Shown here: positions 23,360 through 30,066 of the stretch, piece after piece
Numbering within the stretch: position 1 is the stretch's first letter
How the letters are laid out: each line of letters starts with the position of its first letter
Source: Lachnospiraceae bacterium
GTDB taxonomy: Bacteria > Bacillota > Clostridia > Lachnospirales > Lachnospiraceae
Length of the DNA: 64,000 nucleotides
Assembly: GCA_017408025.1 (NCBI GenBank)
Contig: JAFQVJ010000011.1
Span: 97,363-161,362 of the forward strand
Reading direction: 5' to 3'
The notes under the pieces: model-generated
Told to the model about the DNA's origin: nothing
Seen by the model: the letters and a program-made list of their open reading frames with translations, nothing else
Databases searched by the model: none
Translations under genes and position numbers: made by a program

Positions 23360-23983
23360 CTACCTCCATACCCATACTTCTTTAATGTTTTGTAAAAAGT
23401 GTACCGCTCCGTCAAACTTTACCTTGTATTCCTCTATGTCCTCCGGCTTTAAATACTGCCTGCCGTACATTTCTTTCATATCACGCCACACATTCCACGG
23501 AATAAAGAAAAAATCGTCCTGTATGCAGATACAAACGCCACACAACGCCCCGAATCTGTTATGTGCTTCCAATACGTCCATTTGCGTATCCGTCAATACA
23601 TTTCTTTGTATTCTGTCTTGGGTTGTCCTCTTGGCTTCAAATACAATCGACCGACCGCCGTATAAGGTCCCTTGAAAGTCGGGTTGTGCGTGTTTGCTGA
23701 AACGGCCCGTAAATTCTCCTGTTTTATGATTTTTCTTTGTTACACGGAACGGCTCGGGTGTTTTATCTATCACGGCTATATTGTGTTGCTCGTACATTTT
23801 GCACCCGGCTAATATCTCATTTTCAAAATGTTGTCCTTGGGCGTTATTCATGCGGTTTTTGTACTGCCGTTTTAACTGTTCTTCGTCTATCGGGTTATTT
23901 CTCGCCTGCTGCCACGCCTGCAACTCTCTATCCGTGTCCGAATCGGTCACAAACCCTTGATTTATCGCACTTCGCATTAACAA
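23360..23983 (-). CDS. RecU-like Holliday junction resolvase
   Basis: This 207-residue protein resembles RecU/PD-(D/E)xK resolvases: GQHFENEILAGCKMYEQ at about 50-66, QPDFQGTLYGGRSIVFEAKRT with the D and ExK nuclease residues (about 97-117), and TDTQMDVLEAHNRFGALCGVCICI. Phages use it to resolve branched DNA before packaging. N-terminal residues 12-17 (VTDSDT) are coded by dyad site 5. Overlaps the ASCH gene by 7 bases. Confidence 0.82.
   Translation of the reverse strand: MLMRSAINQGFVTDSDTDRELQAWQQARNNPIDEEQLKRQYKNRMNNAQGQHFENEILAGCKMYEQHNIAVIDKTPEPFRVTKKNHKTGEFTGRFSKHAQPDFQGTLYGGRSIVFEAKRTTQDRIQRNVLTDTQMDVLEAHNRFGALCGVCICIQDDFFFIPWNVWRDMKEMYGRQYLKPEDIEEYKVKFDGAVHFLQNIKEVWVWR
23934..23950 (-). 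repeat. 17-bp dyad site 5 (candidate ParB site)
   Basis: GTGTCCGAATCGGTCAC on the plus strand, an exact match to sites 1 and 4. It lies near the start of the RecU-like gene. Confidence 0.6.
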
Positions 23984-24294
23984 CCGCTCCTTTCCGTAAT
24001 CTGATGTATTTTAAGGGTGTAATACTCTTTTCCCGGCTCTGCACCCCATTCCTCCCGACCTGTCTTTATGTCTAAACTGCACTCTGCTACAAACTCGGGT
24101 CTACTGCTACCGTATCCGTTTCTAAAGCGGATTTCCCTTGTATCGGTCCCGACCGGGATGTATGAGTTAGGGTGCATATCAAAAATTTTCTTAAACCGGG
24201 TCATATAATACGGCTTAATCTCTCGGTATTCCTCTTTCTTTTCCCCGGAAAGAATCATATTAAACCATTTCCCCATTATCGGTAGTGTCAGCAT
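23977..24294 (-). CDS. ASCH-domain protein
   Basis: A 105-residue protein with an ASCH-like opening (MGKWFNMILSGEKKEEYREIKPYY) and strands REIRFRNGYG and AECSLDIKTGREEWG. ASCH domains are related to PUA folds and act in RNA processing or as small nucleases. The role in this phage is unknown. It overlaps the exonuclease gene by 35 bases. Confidence 0.75.
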   Translation of the reverse strand: MLTLPIMGKWFNMILSGEKKEEYREIKPYYMTRFKKIFDMHPNSYIPVGTDTREIRFRNGYGSSRPEFVAECSLDIKTGREEWGAEPGKEYYTLKIHQITERSGC

Positions 24295-24808
24295 TTTGTA
24301 CCCTCCTTTCCGCTTCCTCTGTCATTTTCTTATAACAGTACAACGTAGCTTTCGTATCCTCTAAGGAATCGTGAGCCTTAAACTCATATCCGTAATACCT
24401 TGCACATTTACTAAGGCTCTGCCACTTGTAGTTACCGTGGTAACTATCCCATTCGCCGTAGATTTCCGCAAAGGCAAGCATAGGGTCAAACCATTTCTTA
24501 CGGTCTATCTCAATGCCGTAGGCTCTTAAAAATGCGTCCTCAAAGGCGTAATTGTAGGCTATTACATAATCCGCCTTTGTCAGAATATCTAATACTGCTG
24601 CCGTGTATCTCTCAAAAGGCAGTTCATTAGCAACCATTAACGGCGTGATTCCGTGTACTTTCTGTGCGTCCTCCCAACTGTCTTTATTGTTGGGTCTGCA
24701 ATATGTGTTAAGCAGGGTGTTGTATTCTTCATCAATGATTGATACTTGCAATACTTCATCTTCCCCGGCTTTAAATCCTGTTGTTTCAAAATCAATTACT
24801 ACTATCAT
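24260..24808 (-). CDS. DEDDh 3'-5' exonuclease (PolIII epsilon-like)
   Basis: A 182-residue exonuclease: motif I IDFETTG (5-11), motif II around YNYAFEDAFL (about 97-106), and motif III HDSLEDTKAT (about 148-157) with the catalytic His and Asp. It degrades DNA or RNA from the 3' end and may serve proofreading or recombination. No phage DNA polymerase was seen in the window. It overlaps the ASCH and radical SAM genes. Confidence 0.85.
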   Translation of the reverse strand: MIVVIDFETTGFKAGEDEVLQVSIIDEEYNTLLNTYCRPNNKDSWEDAQKVHGITPLMVANELPFERYTAAVLDILTKADYVIAYNYAFEDAFLRAYGIEIDRKKWFDPMLAFAEIYGEWDSYHGNYKWQSLSKCARYYGYEFKAHDSLEDTKATLYCYKKMTEEAERRVQNADTTDNGEMV

Positions 24809-25739
24809 CTGCTACCTCCAATCTCTGCCTTACCCAAGGTCTTTTACTTAAATACTCTTTCCAAGTTTCTTTCCTGTATAGGTTGCCGTATATGTAGCGG
24901 TTGGTAAATTCCAACTGTGCCTTGTTGGGGCGGATACCTAAACCCTCGTTTCTCTCTGCCTGTGCGTATAGGTGTATGCCCTTGTGTTTCTTCAACTGCT
25001 GCACCCTGTAATCCGCTTCGTCAAGGTCTTTCCTCACAAGCACATAGATAAATAACCGATACGGCTTTATCCCTCTTCGCTCCAACATTTCCGCTACCCT
25101 GTCAATATGTTTTACTTGGCTTACGGTATCGCATGAAAACCGAATGTATTTTATCCATTGCAAGCCTGCCAATATATCCGCTATTTCCTCGGTAACTAAT
25201 CTTGCGTCCATTCCTTGATTTAGGTCGATTCTCCAACCCTTGCCTATCATATCCCTTAACTGTGCTATGCCGTATTCGCTTGCAAGTATGTTATTATCCA
25301 TTAAAACTAAATCCGGCGTATCAATCCTTACTAACTGCGTCCATAGCCTGTAAGGTCTTATATTTCCCTCTTTCCGGGGAACGTAGCACCAAGGGCATTT
25401 ATTAGGGCAACCCCTCGTAATATAGCCTATTGCATAGTTGCAATCGGGGTATATTGAGTAATCCGGGGACATATCCTCTATTTCCTGCGGTAACTGCTTT
25501 TCTATGTCGTACCCTGTACCGCCCTTTATGGTATCCGGCGGTAAATCCTTGTTTTCCTCGGTAAAATCAAATATCTTTGAGGAATAGACCAAATCGTAAG
25601 ATTTTGCAGGATTCCACCACTCGACCGTATCGCCTTTTTCTTTGTGGTAAGCTGATATTTTCATAAGGGCGTAGTTTGGAAAGGTTTTATGCTTGAAATG
25701 CTCTTTTTCGCTATCGTGTAATGCTATAATCAATTTCAA
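24792..25739 (-). CDS. Radical SAM protein
   Basis: The 315-residue protein (start TTG 25739, overlapping the preceding stop as TTGA) has a radical SAM CX3CX2C motif, RGCPNKCPWCYVPRK, at about residues 109-123, which binds the [4Fe-4S] cluster. The N-terminal region (ALHDSEKEHFKHKTFPNYAL) looks like a reduced B12-binding-type fold as in many phage or plasmid radical SAM proteins. Further TIM-barrel segments (DLVLMDNNILASEYG, IDLNQGMDARLV) are clear. An ATG 25775 is also open but its first 12 codons come from overlap with the upstream gene. Substrate unknown; DNA, RNA or protein modification are possible. Confidence 0.85.
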   Translation of the reverse strand: MKLIIALHDSEKEHFKHKTFPNYALMKISAYHKEKGDTVEWWNPAKSYDLVYSSKIFDFTEENKDLPPDTIKGGTGYDIEKQLPQEIEDMSPDYSIYPDCNYAIGYITRGCPNKCPWCYVPRKEGNIRPYRLWTQLVRIDTPDLVLMDNNILASEYGIAQLRDMIGKGWRIDLNQGMDARLVTEEIADILAGLQWIKYIRFSCDTVSQVKHIDRVAEMLERRGIKPYRLFIYVLVRKDLDEADYRVQQLKKHKGIHLYAQAERNEGLGIRPNKAQLEFTNRYIYGNLYRKETWKEYLSKRPWVRQRLEVADDSSN

Positions 25740-26557
25740 TCCCTCACTTTCCGCAATCGTAGGTAGCAACTCCACCCGGTATAATCGTTATACTCAAACT
25801 TAATCTTGGTAGGCTCGTACCCTTTGTACTGCTTACGCCAAACGTCTTTATCTTCCGGGGTCTGTGCCAACTCTCGCAACTTCTTAAAACTGTATTTATG
25901 GTCGTTTTTCCTCTCCTTTGGCTTCTCCAAATTCATAGAGGTAGACCACTTTTTGCAACCTTTTTTACGCTTGTTTATGTAGTTTACTAATCCCTCTATA
26001 CCGTTTTCGTTAGGCTGCAATCTGTCACAATTCACGAATCCGATATAATCAATGTTTTTCCTGTATTCCCTGTCTGCTGCCTTTTTCCAATTTATGCGGT
26101 TTGTACTCCACATCAACTCCAAATCATCACGGCTTAACCCTCCATTTAGGATAATATGGTGGTGGATTCTGACCGCCTTTTCTTCGTCCTCTTCGTCCGG
26201 GGTGTACTCCGTCACAAGCATATACTTTAAGTCCTGCCCTGTTACCCTCTTCATTCTGCGTTTTATACGGTCTAAGTAGTTGTGTACGTTCTTTTCCGCT
26301 TCCTTTAGGGTCATTGGCAAGTGTGCTTCATTGTAGGTAGCTGATATGTGTAAATCATCTTCCCCAAAGTTGGTATTTGCTATCTGTACGAATCTTCTTT
26401 TGCTCCGTTTATCATTCAAATTCTTTTGAGCCTGTGAAGATTCCTTGCCCTTTTCCTTTCCTGCTTCCGGCATATTGGTAACAGGCACTATATCAACCTC
26501 TAACCATTCTTTACCGCAATATATTTTCTTCTCTCGGATAAAGTTCTTTCTAGCCAT
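25736..26557 (-). CDS. HUH-type replication initiator-like protein
   Basis: This 273-residue protein carries a HUH-like motif, RIHHHIILNGG (His132-His134), following a KYMLVTEYTPDEED strand region, and later LVNYINKRKKG with a candidate nicking Tyr193, as in rolling-circle Rep proteins of the inovirus Gp2/microvirus type. It would nick one strand at an origin and start rolling-circle replication. Its leader holds a fourth copy of the palindromic operator and an antisense RNA, both typical for replication control. Replication in this phage by HUH nicking is an inference; it may also be a relaxase-like remnant. Confidence 0.78.
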   Translation of the reverse strand: MARKNFIREKKIYCGKEWLEVDIVPVTNMPEAGKEKGKESSQAQKNLNDKRSKRRFVQIANTNFGEDDLHISATYNEAHLPMTLKEAEKNVHNYLDRIKRRMKRVTGQDLKYMLVTEYTPDEEDEEKAVRIHHHIILNGGLSRDDLELMWSTNRINWKKAADREYRKNIDYIGFVNCDRLQPNENGIEGLVNYINKRKKGCKKWSTSMNLEKPKERKNDHKYSFKKLRELAQTPEDKDVWRKQYKGYEPTKIKFEYNDYTGWSCYLRLRKVRD

Positions 26558-26616
26558 TTCCTCTCTCCTTATACTACCAAGCCTTTATCCTATAAAAGGG
26601 TACATCAATCCAACCG

Positions 26617-26634
26617 TATACTTTGGTAAGTATA
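26617..26634. repeat. Fourth TATACTT-N4-AAGTATA palindrome, in the rep leader
   Basis: TATACTTTGGTAAGTATA has the same arms and 4-base centre as the three copies at 20125-20223. It lies 60 bases upstream of the rep start at 26557. This links control of rep with that of the block leading to par. Confidence 0.7.
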
Positions 26635-26639
26635 TAGTT

Positions 26640-26750
26640 TTATATAATGCCTTAGATGTTAATACCCCATACAAGGTCCGAAACACGCCCGTATTTATAG
26701 CCTTTTTGGCGTGTTTCCAAGGCTTCCTTATTGACTTTTGGCAAGCCTTG
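26640..26750 (-). other. Rep leader with two inverted repeats
   Basis: On the minus strand, upstream of rep, CAAGGCTT...AAGCCTTG and AAACACGCC...GGCGTGTTT (about 26667-26750) form two consecutive stems. They could be a rolling-circle double-strand origin, a leader that folds against the antisense RNA, or a transcription attenuator. No T-run follows them. Confidence 0.45.
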
Positions 26751-26759
26751 TAGTATAAT
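26731..26759 (+). promoter_or_regulatory. Strong consensus promoter on the opposite strand
   Basis: TTGACT at 26731-26736 and TATAAT at 26754-26759 are separated by 17 bases. It is the only recognised strong plus-strand promoter within the prophage and has no gene downstream, only a ~75-base RNA unit ending in a terminator. Confidence 0.8.
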
Positions 26760-26765
26760 TTGAGT

Positions 26766-26840
26766 AGGTGTAATTATTGCTACAAGGCAGTAAGTTAAAG
26801 GCGTTTGCGTAAGCCACTATGCAAACGCCTTTTCTTTTTC
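26766..26840 (+). ncRNA. Small antisense RNA opposite the rep leader (ctRNA-like)
   Basis: A transcript from the promoter at 26731 would start near 26766. It ends at a 12-bp perfect hairpin (AAAGGCGTTTGC, 26797-26808, with GCAAACGCCTTT, 26821-26832) followed by TTTTCTTTTTC. It contains no start codon with a useful frame. It is complementary to the mRNA that runs from the YopX-like gene into rep. Rolling-circle plasmids control rep with just such counter-transcribed RNAs. The RNA itself is inferred from promoter and terminator. Confidence 0.7.
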
Positions 26841-27431
26841 TCTGTATACTTTCGTTGTGAATCCTGTTTTAAGGAATCCTCCGCAATCTTTGCATTTCGC
26901 TTTATATTGGCAGGCAAGCACGGTATGCTTGCACTTGGTACATTCTAACTTTAAGTACGGATACGCCGACATTTGCACGTTAAGTAGCGGAATGTACGGT
27001 ATCTCTATTTCGTTATCCCTGTAAAATCCCATGCCCTCTATGAAGTCGGGGCAATCTATCAAATTACCGATAACCTTTATGTCCTCCGCCTGCAAGCCGT
27101 TTAAAGGCATTACCTCGCCCCAAACAACGTCTACGGCGGTTTCTTCGTTCTCCACGATAAAATAGCCTATTTCTTCCTGTGTTTCGTATAAAATAACGTC
27201 CTGCGTGTATATTTCTTTGCCGTAGCGGTCAACCGCTGCCGTCTGTGTGCAAAAGGTTGTCATATCAGCTTCATACACATTTGCACCCGGATAACCGCCC
27301 TTGTCTATATAGTGACCCTCGGGGCGTACTGCCCCGTCCTTGGGTCTTATGGGTGGGTTTGTTATGTATTCGCCGTAAACCCATATAGGGTAAGGCGTTT
27401 TACTGCTCTTTGCTCTCGCTTTCACTCTCAC
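26817..27431 (-). CDS. YopX-like protein with C-terminal zinc ribbon
   Basis: A 204-residue protein resembling YopX family phage proteins (PYPIWVYGEYITNPP, KEIYTQDVILYETQEEIGYF) with an extra C-terminal zinc ribbon (LECTKCKHTVLACQYKAKCKDCG). Start is GTG 27431 or GTG 27425, within the end of the preceding YopX gene (32-base overlap). Its last codons form one arm of the terminator of the opposite-strand RNA. Function unknown. Confidence 0.72.
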   Translation of the reverse strand: MRVKARAKSSKTPYPIWVYGEYITNPPIRPKDGAVRPEGHYIDKGGYPGANVYEADMTTFCTQTAAVDRYGKEIYTQDVILYETQEEIGYFIVENEETAVDVVWGEVMPLNGLQAEDIKVIGNLIDCPDFIEGMGFYRDNEIEIPYIPLLNVQMSAYPYLKLECTKCKHTVLACQYKAKCKDCGGFLKTGFTTKVYREKEKAFA

Positions 27432-27888
27432 GCACCGCCCTTTCCGCTGCCGTGTCTATAATCTCCATGAAAATAGGGTCTGCTACGCCTGCTTCATTGA
27501 CACAAGGTAACAGGTTGTATACTTCGCCCTCCGGGGATACCCAACGAAAGGCAATCACTCCCGATAATCTGACCTTGACCGTTCCGCCCTCGCTTTCCAT
27601 TCCCGGCAGGGTGTTATATTCTCGCTCTATGGTAATCTCCACTACCTCAAATTCCCTTAATTCGCCGTCCACTTCCAAGGTTGTAATATCCCCTGTATAG
27701 ATTGGCTTTCCGTGCCGGTCCCTGTACTCCGTTTCTTTTCCAAGGGTCGTAGGGTCTATGTCGTAAAAGTCGCCGTATGGTGTGCCGATTTCTGCTATTT
27801 CCTCGGTTTCAAATCCATAAGAGGGCAATCCGTAGACCCATTTGTAATTTTCCTTTTTCTTATCCCACGTTAAACCTCTAAACTTCAT
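27400..27888 (-). CDS. YopX family phage protein
   Basis: A 162-residue protein with the YopX layout: MKFRGLTWDKKKENYKWVYG at the start, then TEYRDRHGKPIYTGDITTLEV, the usual (K)D-x-x-G-K-x-I-Y-x-G-D box, and a beta-rich end. YopX proteins are common in Firmicutes phage early regions; their role is not known. It overlaps its paralogue downstream and the Cys-rich gene upstream (11 bases). Confidence 0.82.
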   Translation of the reverse strand: MKFRGLTWDKKKENYKWVYGLPSYGFETEEIAEIGTPYGDFYDIDPTTLGKETEYRDRHGKPIYTGDITTLEVDGELREFEVVEITIEREYNTLPGMESEGGTVKVRLSGVIAFRWVSPEGEVYNLLPCVNEAGVADPIFMEIIDTAAERAVRESESESKEQ

Positions 27889-28108
27889 GCTTAAAACCTC
27901 GCTTTTCCAATGCTTCGCCGTACTTTTCGTAGGCTTCTAAGGTAATCCGCCCTGTTTCCAAGGGGCAAGTAATCTTAACGCTTTTCTTCGGGTCGGTTAG
28001 TATCATGCTGACAAAACCGCCTGCATATCGTGTTAAACCACAAGCAGGAAAACGACCGTCTTTATCTAAGCAAAATTCGCAATCATAACAACATTTTTCT
28101 TTTGCCAT
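27878..28108 (-). CDS. Small Cys-rich phage protein
   Basis: A 76-residue protein with CCYDCEFCLDKDGRFPACGL and a later CPLETGR, probably zinc-binding. One-base overlap with the next small zinc protein gene. Function unknown. Confidence 0.62.
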   Translation of the reverse strand: MAKEKCCYDCEFCLDKDGRFPACGLTRYAGGFVSMILTDPKKSVKITCPLETGRITLEAYEKYGEALEKRGFKHEV

Positions 28109-28344
28109 TACTTACCGCCTGCTTTCTTCGGACACCATGCCGGAGAAGTCTTTATAGGTACTTCCTCCGAATACTTTGCACCAAATCCTATAAAACCCTC
28201 CATTTTGTGTATTTTGTGTTCTCTGTAATAATTTCTGATGTACTCATGGTCGGGGTGTTCGCAAGTAAAATTACTTCTTGTATTCCCTACGGGTCTAAAT
28301 TCCTTGCAGTATTCGCAATTCGCACATTTAATTTTATCTGCCAC
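28108..28344 (-). CDS. Small Cys-rich phage protein
   Basis: A 78-residue protein with CANCEYCKEF, FTCEHPDHEY and AWCPKK, a zinc-binding pattern similar to the next gene. Start ATG 28344 after GGAGGTAAAAGAAAG. Function unknown. Confidence 0.62.
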   Translation of the reverse strand: MADKIKCANCEYCKEFRPVGNTRSNFTCEHPDHEYIRNYYREHKIHKMEGFIGFGAKYSEEVPIKTSPAWCPKKAGGK

Positions 28345-28371
28345 TTTCTTTTACCTCCTGTTTTTAGATTT

Positions 28372-28391
28372 AGGGGTGCTATCGCACCCCT
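28372..28391 (-). repeat. DGR-type target hairpin with GATA tetraloop
   Basis: On the minus strand AGGGGTGC-GATA-GCACCCCT forms a perfect 8-bp stem with a 4-base loop, starting 5 bases after the stop of the lectin gene. Hairpins with GRNA loops right after the variable region are a known part of diversity-generating retroelement targets; GATA fits GRNA. There is no T-run, so it is not a normal terminator. Confidence 0.7.
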
Positions 28392-28396
28392 TTCAG

Positions 28397-29398
28397 TTAT
28401 TCAGTAATCAGTTTTCCGTTTACCTCGTAAAAAGCGGAGCGGAAACCAACGCTGTCGTTGGAGTAGGAACGGACGCCATCCAAGTGGAGAGCGGACGGAC
28501 CCGAATGGGAAGCATTGTAGAAAGCCGACCCACGGAAAGGCATATACTCGCCCTCGGTAGCGTCAAACCATACATAGGTTTTACCCTCTGACCCCAAACG
28601 GCTTTCCGGGATAATTCCCAAATCTCTAAGCACCTGCGGAATGTGGTTTAAATCCACTTTCAAGTCCTTAATAGGTGTGCCGTCATAATCCGGCGTGTAC
28701 TCTTCGCCTGCTGCCTTGTCGGTAATCGTGATTTCTCCATGCTCTACGTTGACCCTTACCACGTCCTTATCTACTGCGTCCGTGATAATCTGCTGCCAAT
28801 CCTTGCTATCTCTTGATAAATCGCAATCCTCCAAGGCTGCGTTATTGTTCGGTATGTACTCTAAAACTCCGTCCACGATACGCAAGCCTGCCAACCATTC
28901 CCACACGTTACCGCACATATCAGATACGCCGTATATGGTGTGGTCGTGATTCCATGTAGCCGGTCCCGACCCTGTTAATGTTCTGCCTACCGTCCTGCTT
29001 CTGTCGGGAAATTCGCCGTGTTCTTCCTTGTGGTAATAATCATTTCCATAATTGGTATTGCCGTGCGGTAAAGTATCCTGCTGCCTGCTTTCATTTAACA
29101 AATACTCCCACTCTACGGCGGTCATTAAGTGCCAACCCTTGCCTTTGGCTCTGCAAGCCTGTACCGCTTCGTCAAAATTGATATTTACGGTAGGGTCTAC
29201 CATTGGCAAACTGTACGCCCTGCCACCTATTACCTTGTTAGGGTACTTGGAAATATAAATAGCGTCTGCCGTTTCCGTTCCTAAAATGAACATTGCCGGG
29301 GTAACTTCGGTTTTTGGTCTTTCGATACGGACCATAATAGAGGGTATCCCCCTATCATCAAATACAACTACGTTTTCGTGTCTGATTGTTTCGCTCAT
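28397..29398 (-). CDS. DGR-type variable protein, FGE-sulfatase/C-type lectin fold
   Basis: A 333-residue protein of the formylglycine-generating-enzyme-like C-type lectin group: AIYISKYPNKVIGGRAYSLP, CRAKGKGWHLMTAVEWEYL, SDMCGNVWEWLAGLRI. Its last ~48 residues (MPFRGSAFYNASHSG then SALHLDGVRSYSNDSVGFRS) match the variable tail of DGR target proteins, where a framework (FRG, ALxL, RS, GFRSAFY) alternates with changeable positions. The coding DNA there is C/T-rich with few A on the minus strand, and a GATA-loop hairpin follows. No reverse transcriptase, Avd or template repeat was found in the window, so the partner elements must lie beyond base 1 or elsewhere. Ligand unknown. Confidence 0.85.
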   Translation of the reverse strand: MSETIRHENVVVFDDRGIPSIMVRIERPKTEVTPAMFILGTETADAIYISKYPNKVIGGRAYSLPMVDPTVNINFDEAVQACRAKGKGWHLMTAVEWEYLLNESRQQDTLPHGNTNYGNDYYHKEEHGEFPDRSRTVGRTLTGSGPATWNHDHTIYGVSDMCGNVWEWLAGLRIVDGVLEYIPNNNAALEDCDLSRDSKDWQQIITDAVDKDVVRVNVEHGEITITDKAAGEEYTPDYDGTPIKDLKVDLNHIPQVLRDLGIIPESRLGSEGKTYVWFDATEGEYMPFRGSAFYNASHSGPSALHLDGVRSYSNDSVGFRSAFYEVNGKLITE

Positions 29399-29412
29399 GC
29401 CTGCTTGTCCTC

Positions 29413-29616
29413 CTACTTTTTAGAATAAATGGAATGTAACTTTATGCTTCCTCTGCGTCTTATGCTTTCCTCGGTATGTAATCCCGAATCAAAGAACGCA
29501 CAAAACGTAGTACCGCCGATTATGCTAGTCGCCACAATATGCGACCCGATATTATGAAATTCGCACTTTTTCACGTTTCGATACGCTACCGTGTGCTTTT
29601 CTGCCTTGTTAGCCAC
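29413..29616 (-). CDS. Small phage protein, unknown
   Basis: A 67-residue protein starting at GTG 29616 with AAAGGAGAG upstream. It has a central strand pair (HIVATSIIGGTTFCAFF). No family recognised. It lies directly before the variable lectin gene and could be translated with it. Confidence 0.6.
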   Translation of the reverse strand: MANKAEKHTVAYRNVKKCEFHNIGSHIVATSIIGGTTFCAFFDSGLHTEESIRRRGSIKLHSIYSKK

Positions 29617-29617
29617 C

Positions 29618-29905
29618 TTAACTCTCCTTTCCTGCTGCCGTCTGCAACTTTTCTATTGCCTGCTGCTCTTCTTTTATGTCATTTGCTGCCTGCCTAATCT
29701 GTCTGCAATCCTCTTTTAACAGGTCCGCCACAATTTCCAATACTTCAAGCGGTATATTTTCATCAACTACCACGCTTCCGACCATATCCGCCAACTCCCT
29801 AGCCTTTGCCTTGTTAGCCTGTAACCGCAAAAACTCCGCCTGTACGTCCGGCGTTGATTCGTTGAATAACCTCAACGCTTCGCCTGTTAAGTTCAAATCC
29901 TGCAC
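29618..29905 (-). CDS. Small helical phage protein
   Basis: A 95-residue helical protein (QAEFLRLQANKAKARELADM, VLEIVADLLKEDCRQIRQAA). GTG 29905 is chosen as start because AAAGGAG lies 10 bases upstream; TTG 29914 is too close to it. It overlaps the preceding gene by 92 bases, an unusually long overlap. Function unknown. Confidence 0.6.
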   Translation of the reverse strand: MQDLNLTGEALRLFNESTPDVQAEFLRLQANKAKARELADMVGSVVVDENIPLEVLEIVADLLKEDCRQIRQAANDIKEEQQAIEKLQTAAGKES

Positions 29906-30053
29906 CTGTGCCAATCTCCTTTACAAACCCTACGCATTTGCCGTTAGAAATAACTGCTACCCGGTTTTTCTTCTCGTAATTGTCTATACAATCCTGTAAC
30001 GTCACGGCTTCGGGGTTGAATCCTGTTATATAGTCCTCTTCGTGTGTAATCAT
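29814..30053 (-). CDS. Small phage protein, unknown
   Basis: The start ATG 30053 has AGGAGGT 8 bases upstream. The 79-residue frame reads MITHEEDYITGFNPEA and VAVISNGKCVGFVKEIGTG. Its last 30 codons overlap the next gene in another frame; the end of the real protein may therefore be unusual. Function unknown. Confidence 0.55.
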   Translation of the reverse strand: MITHEEDYITGFNPEAVTLQDCIDNYEKKNRVAVISNGKCVGFVKEIGTGAGFELNRRSVEVIQRINAGRTGGVFAVTG

Positions 30054-30066
30054 TGCCCTGTACCTC

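Noticed and set aside
23028-23675. A 215-codon open frame on the plus strand
   Set aside because: It is antisense to the RecU-like and 118-residue genes, which have ribosome binding sites and family motifs; the plus frame has low-complexity, Ser/Cys-rich sequence and no ribosome binding site.
28372-28391. Ordinary terminator after the lectin gene
   Set aside because: The hairpin has no T-run on the minus strand and has a GATA tetraloop placed right after a DGR-like variable region, so a target hairpin explains it better.
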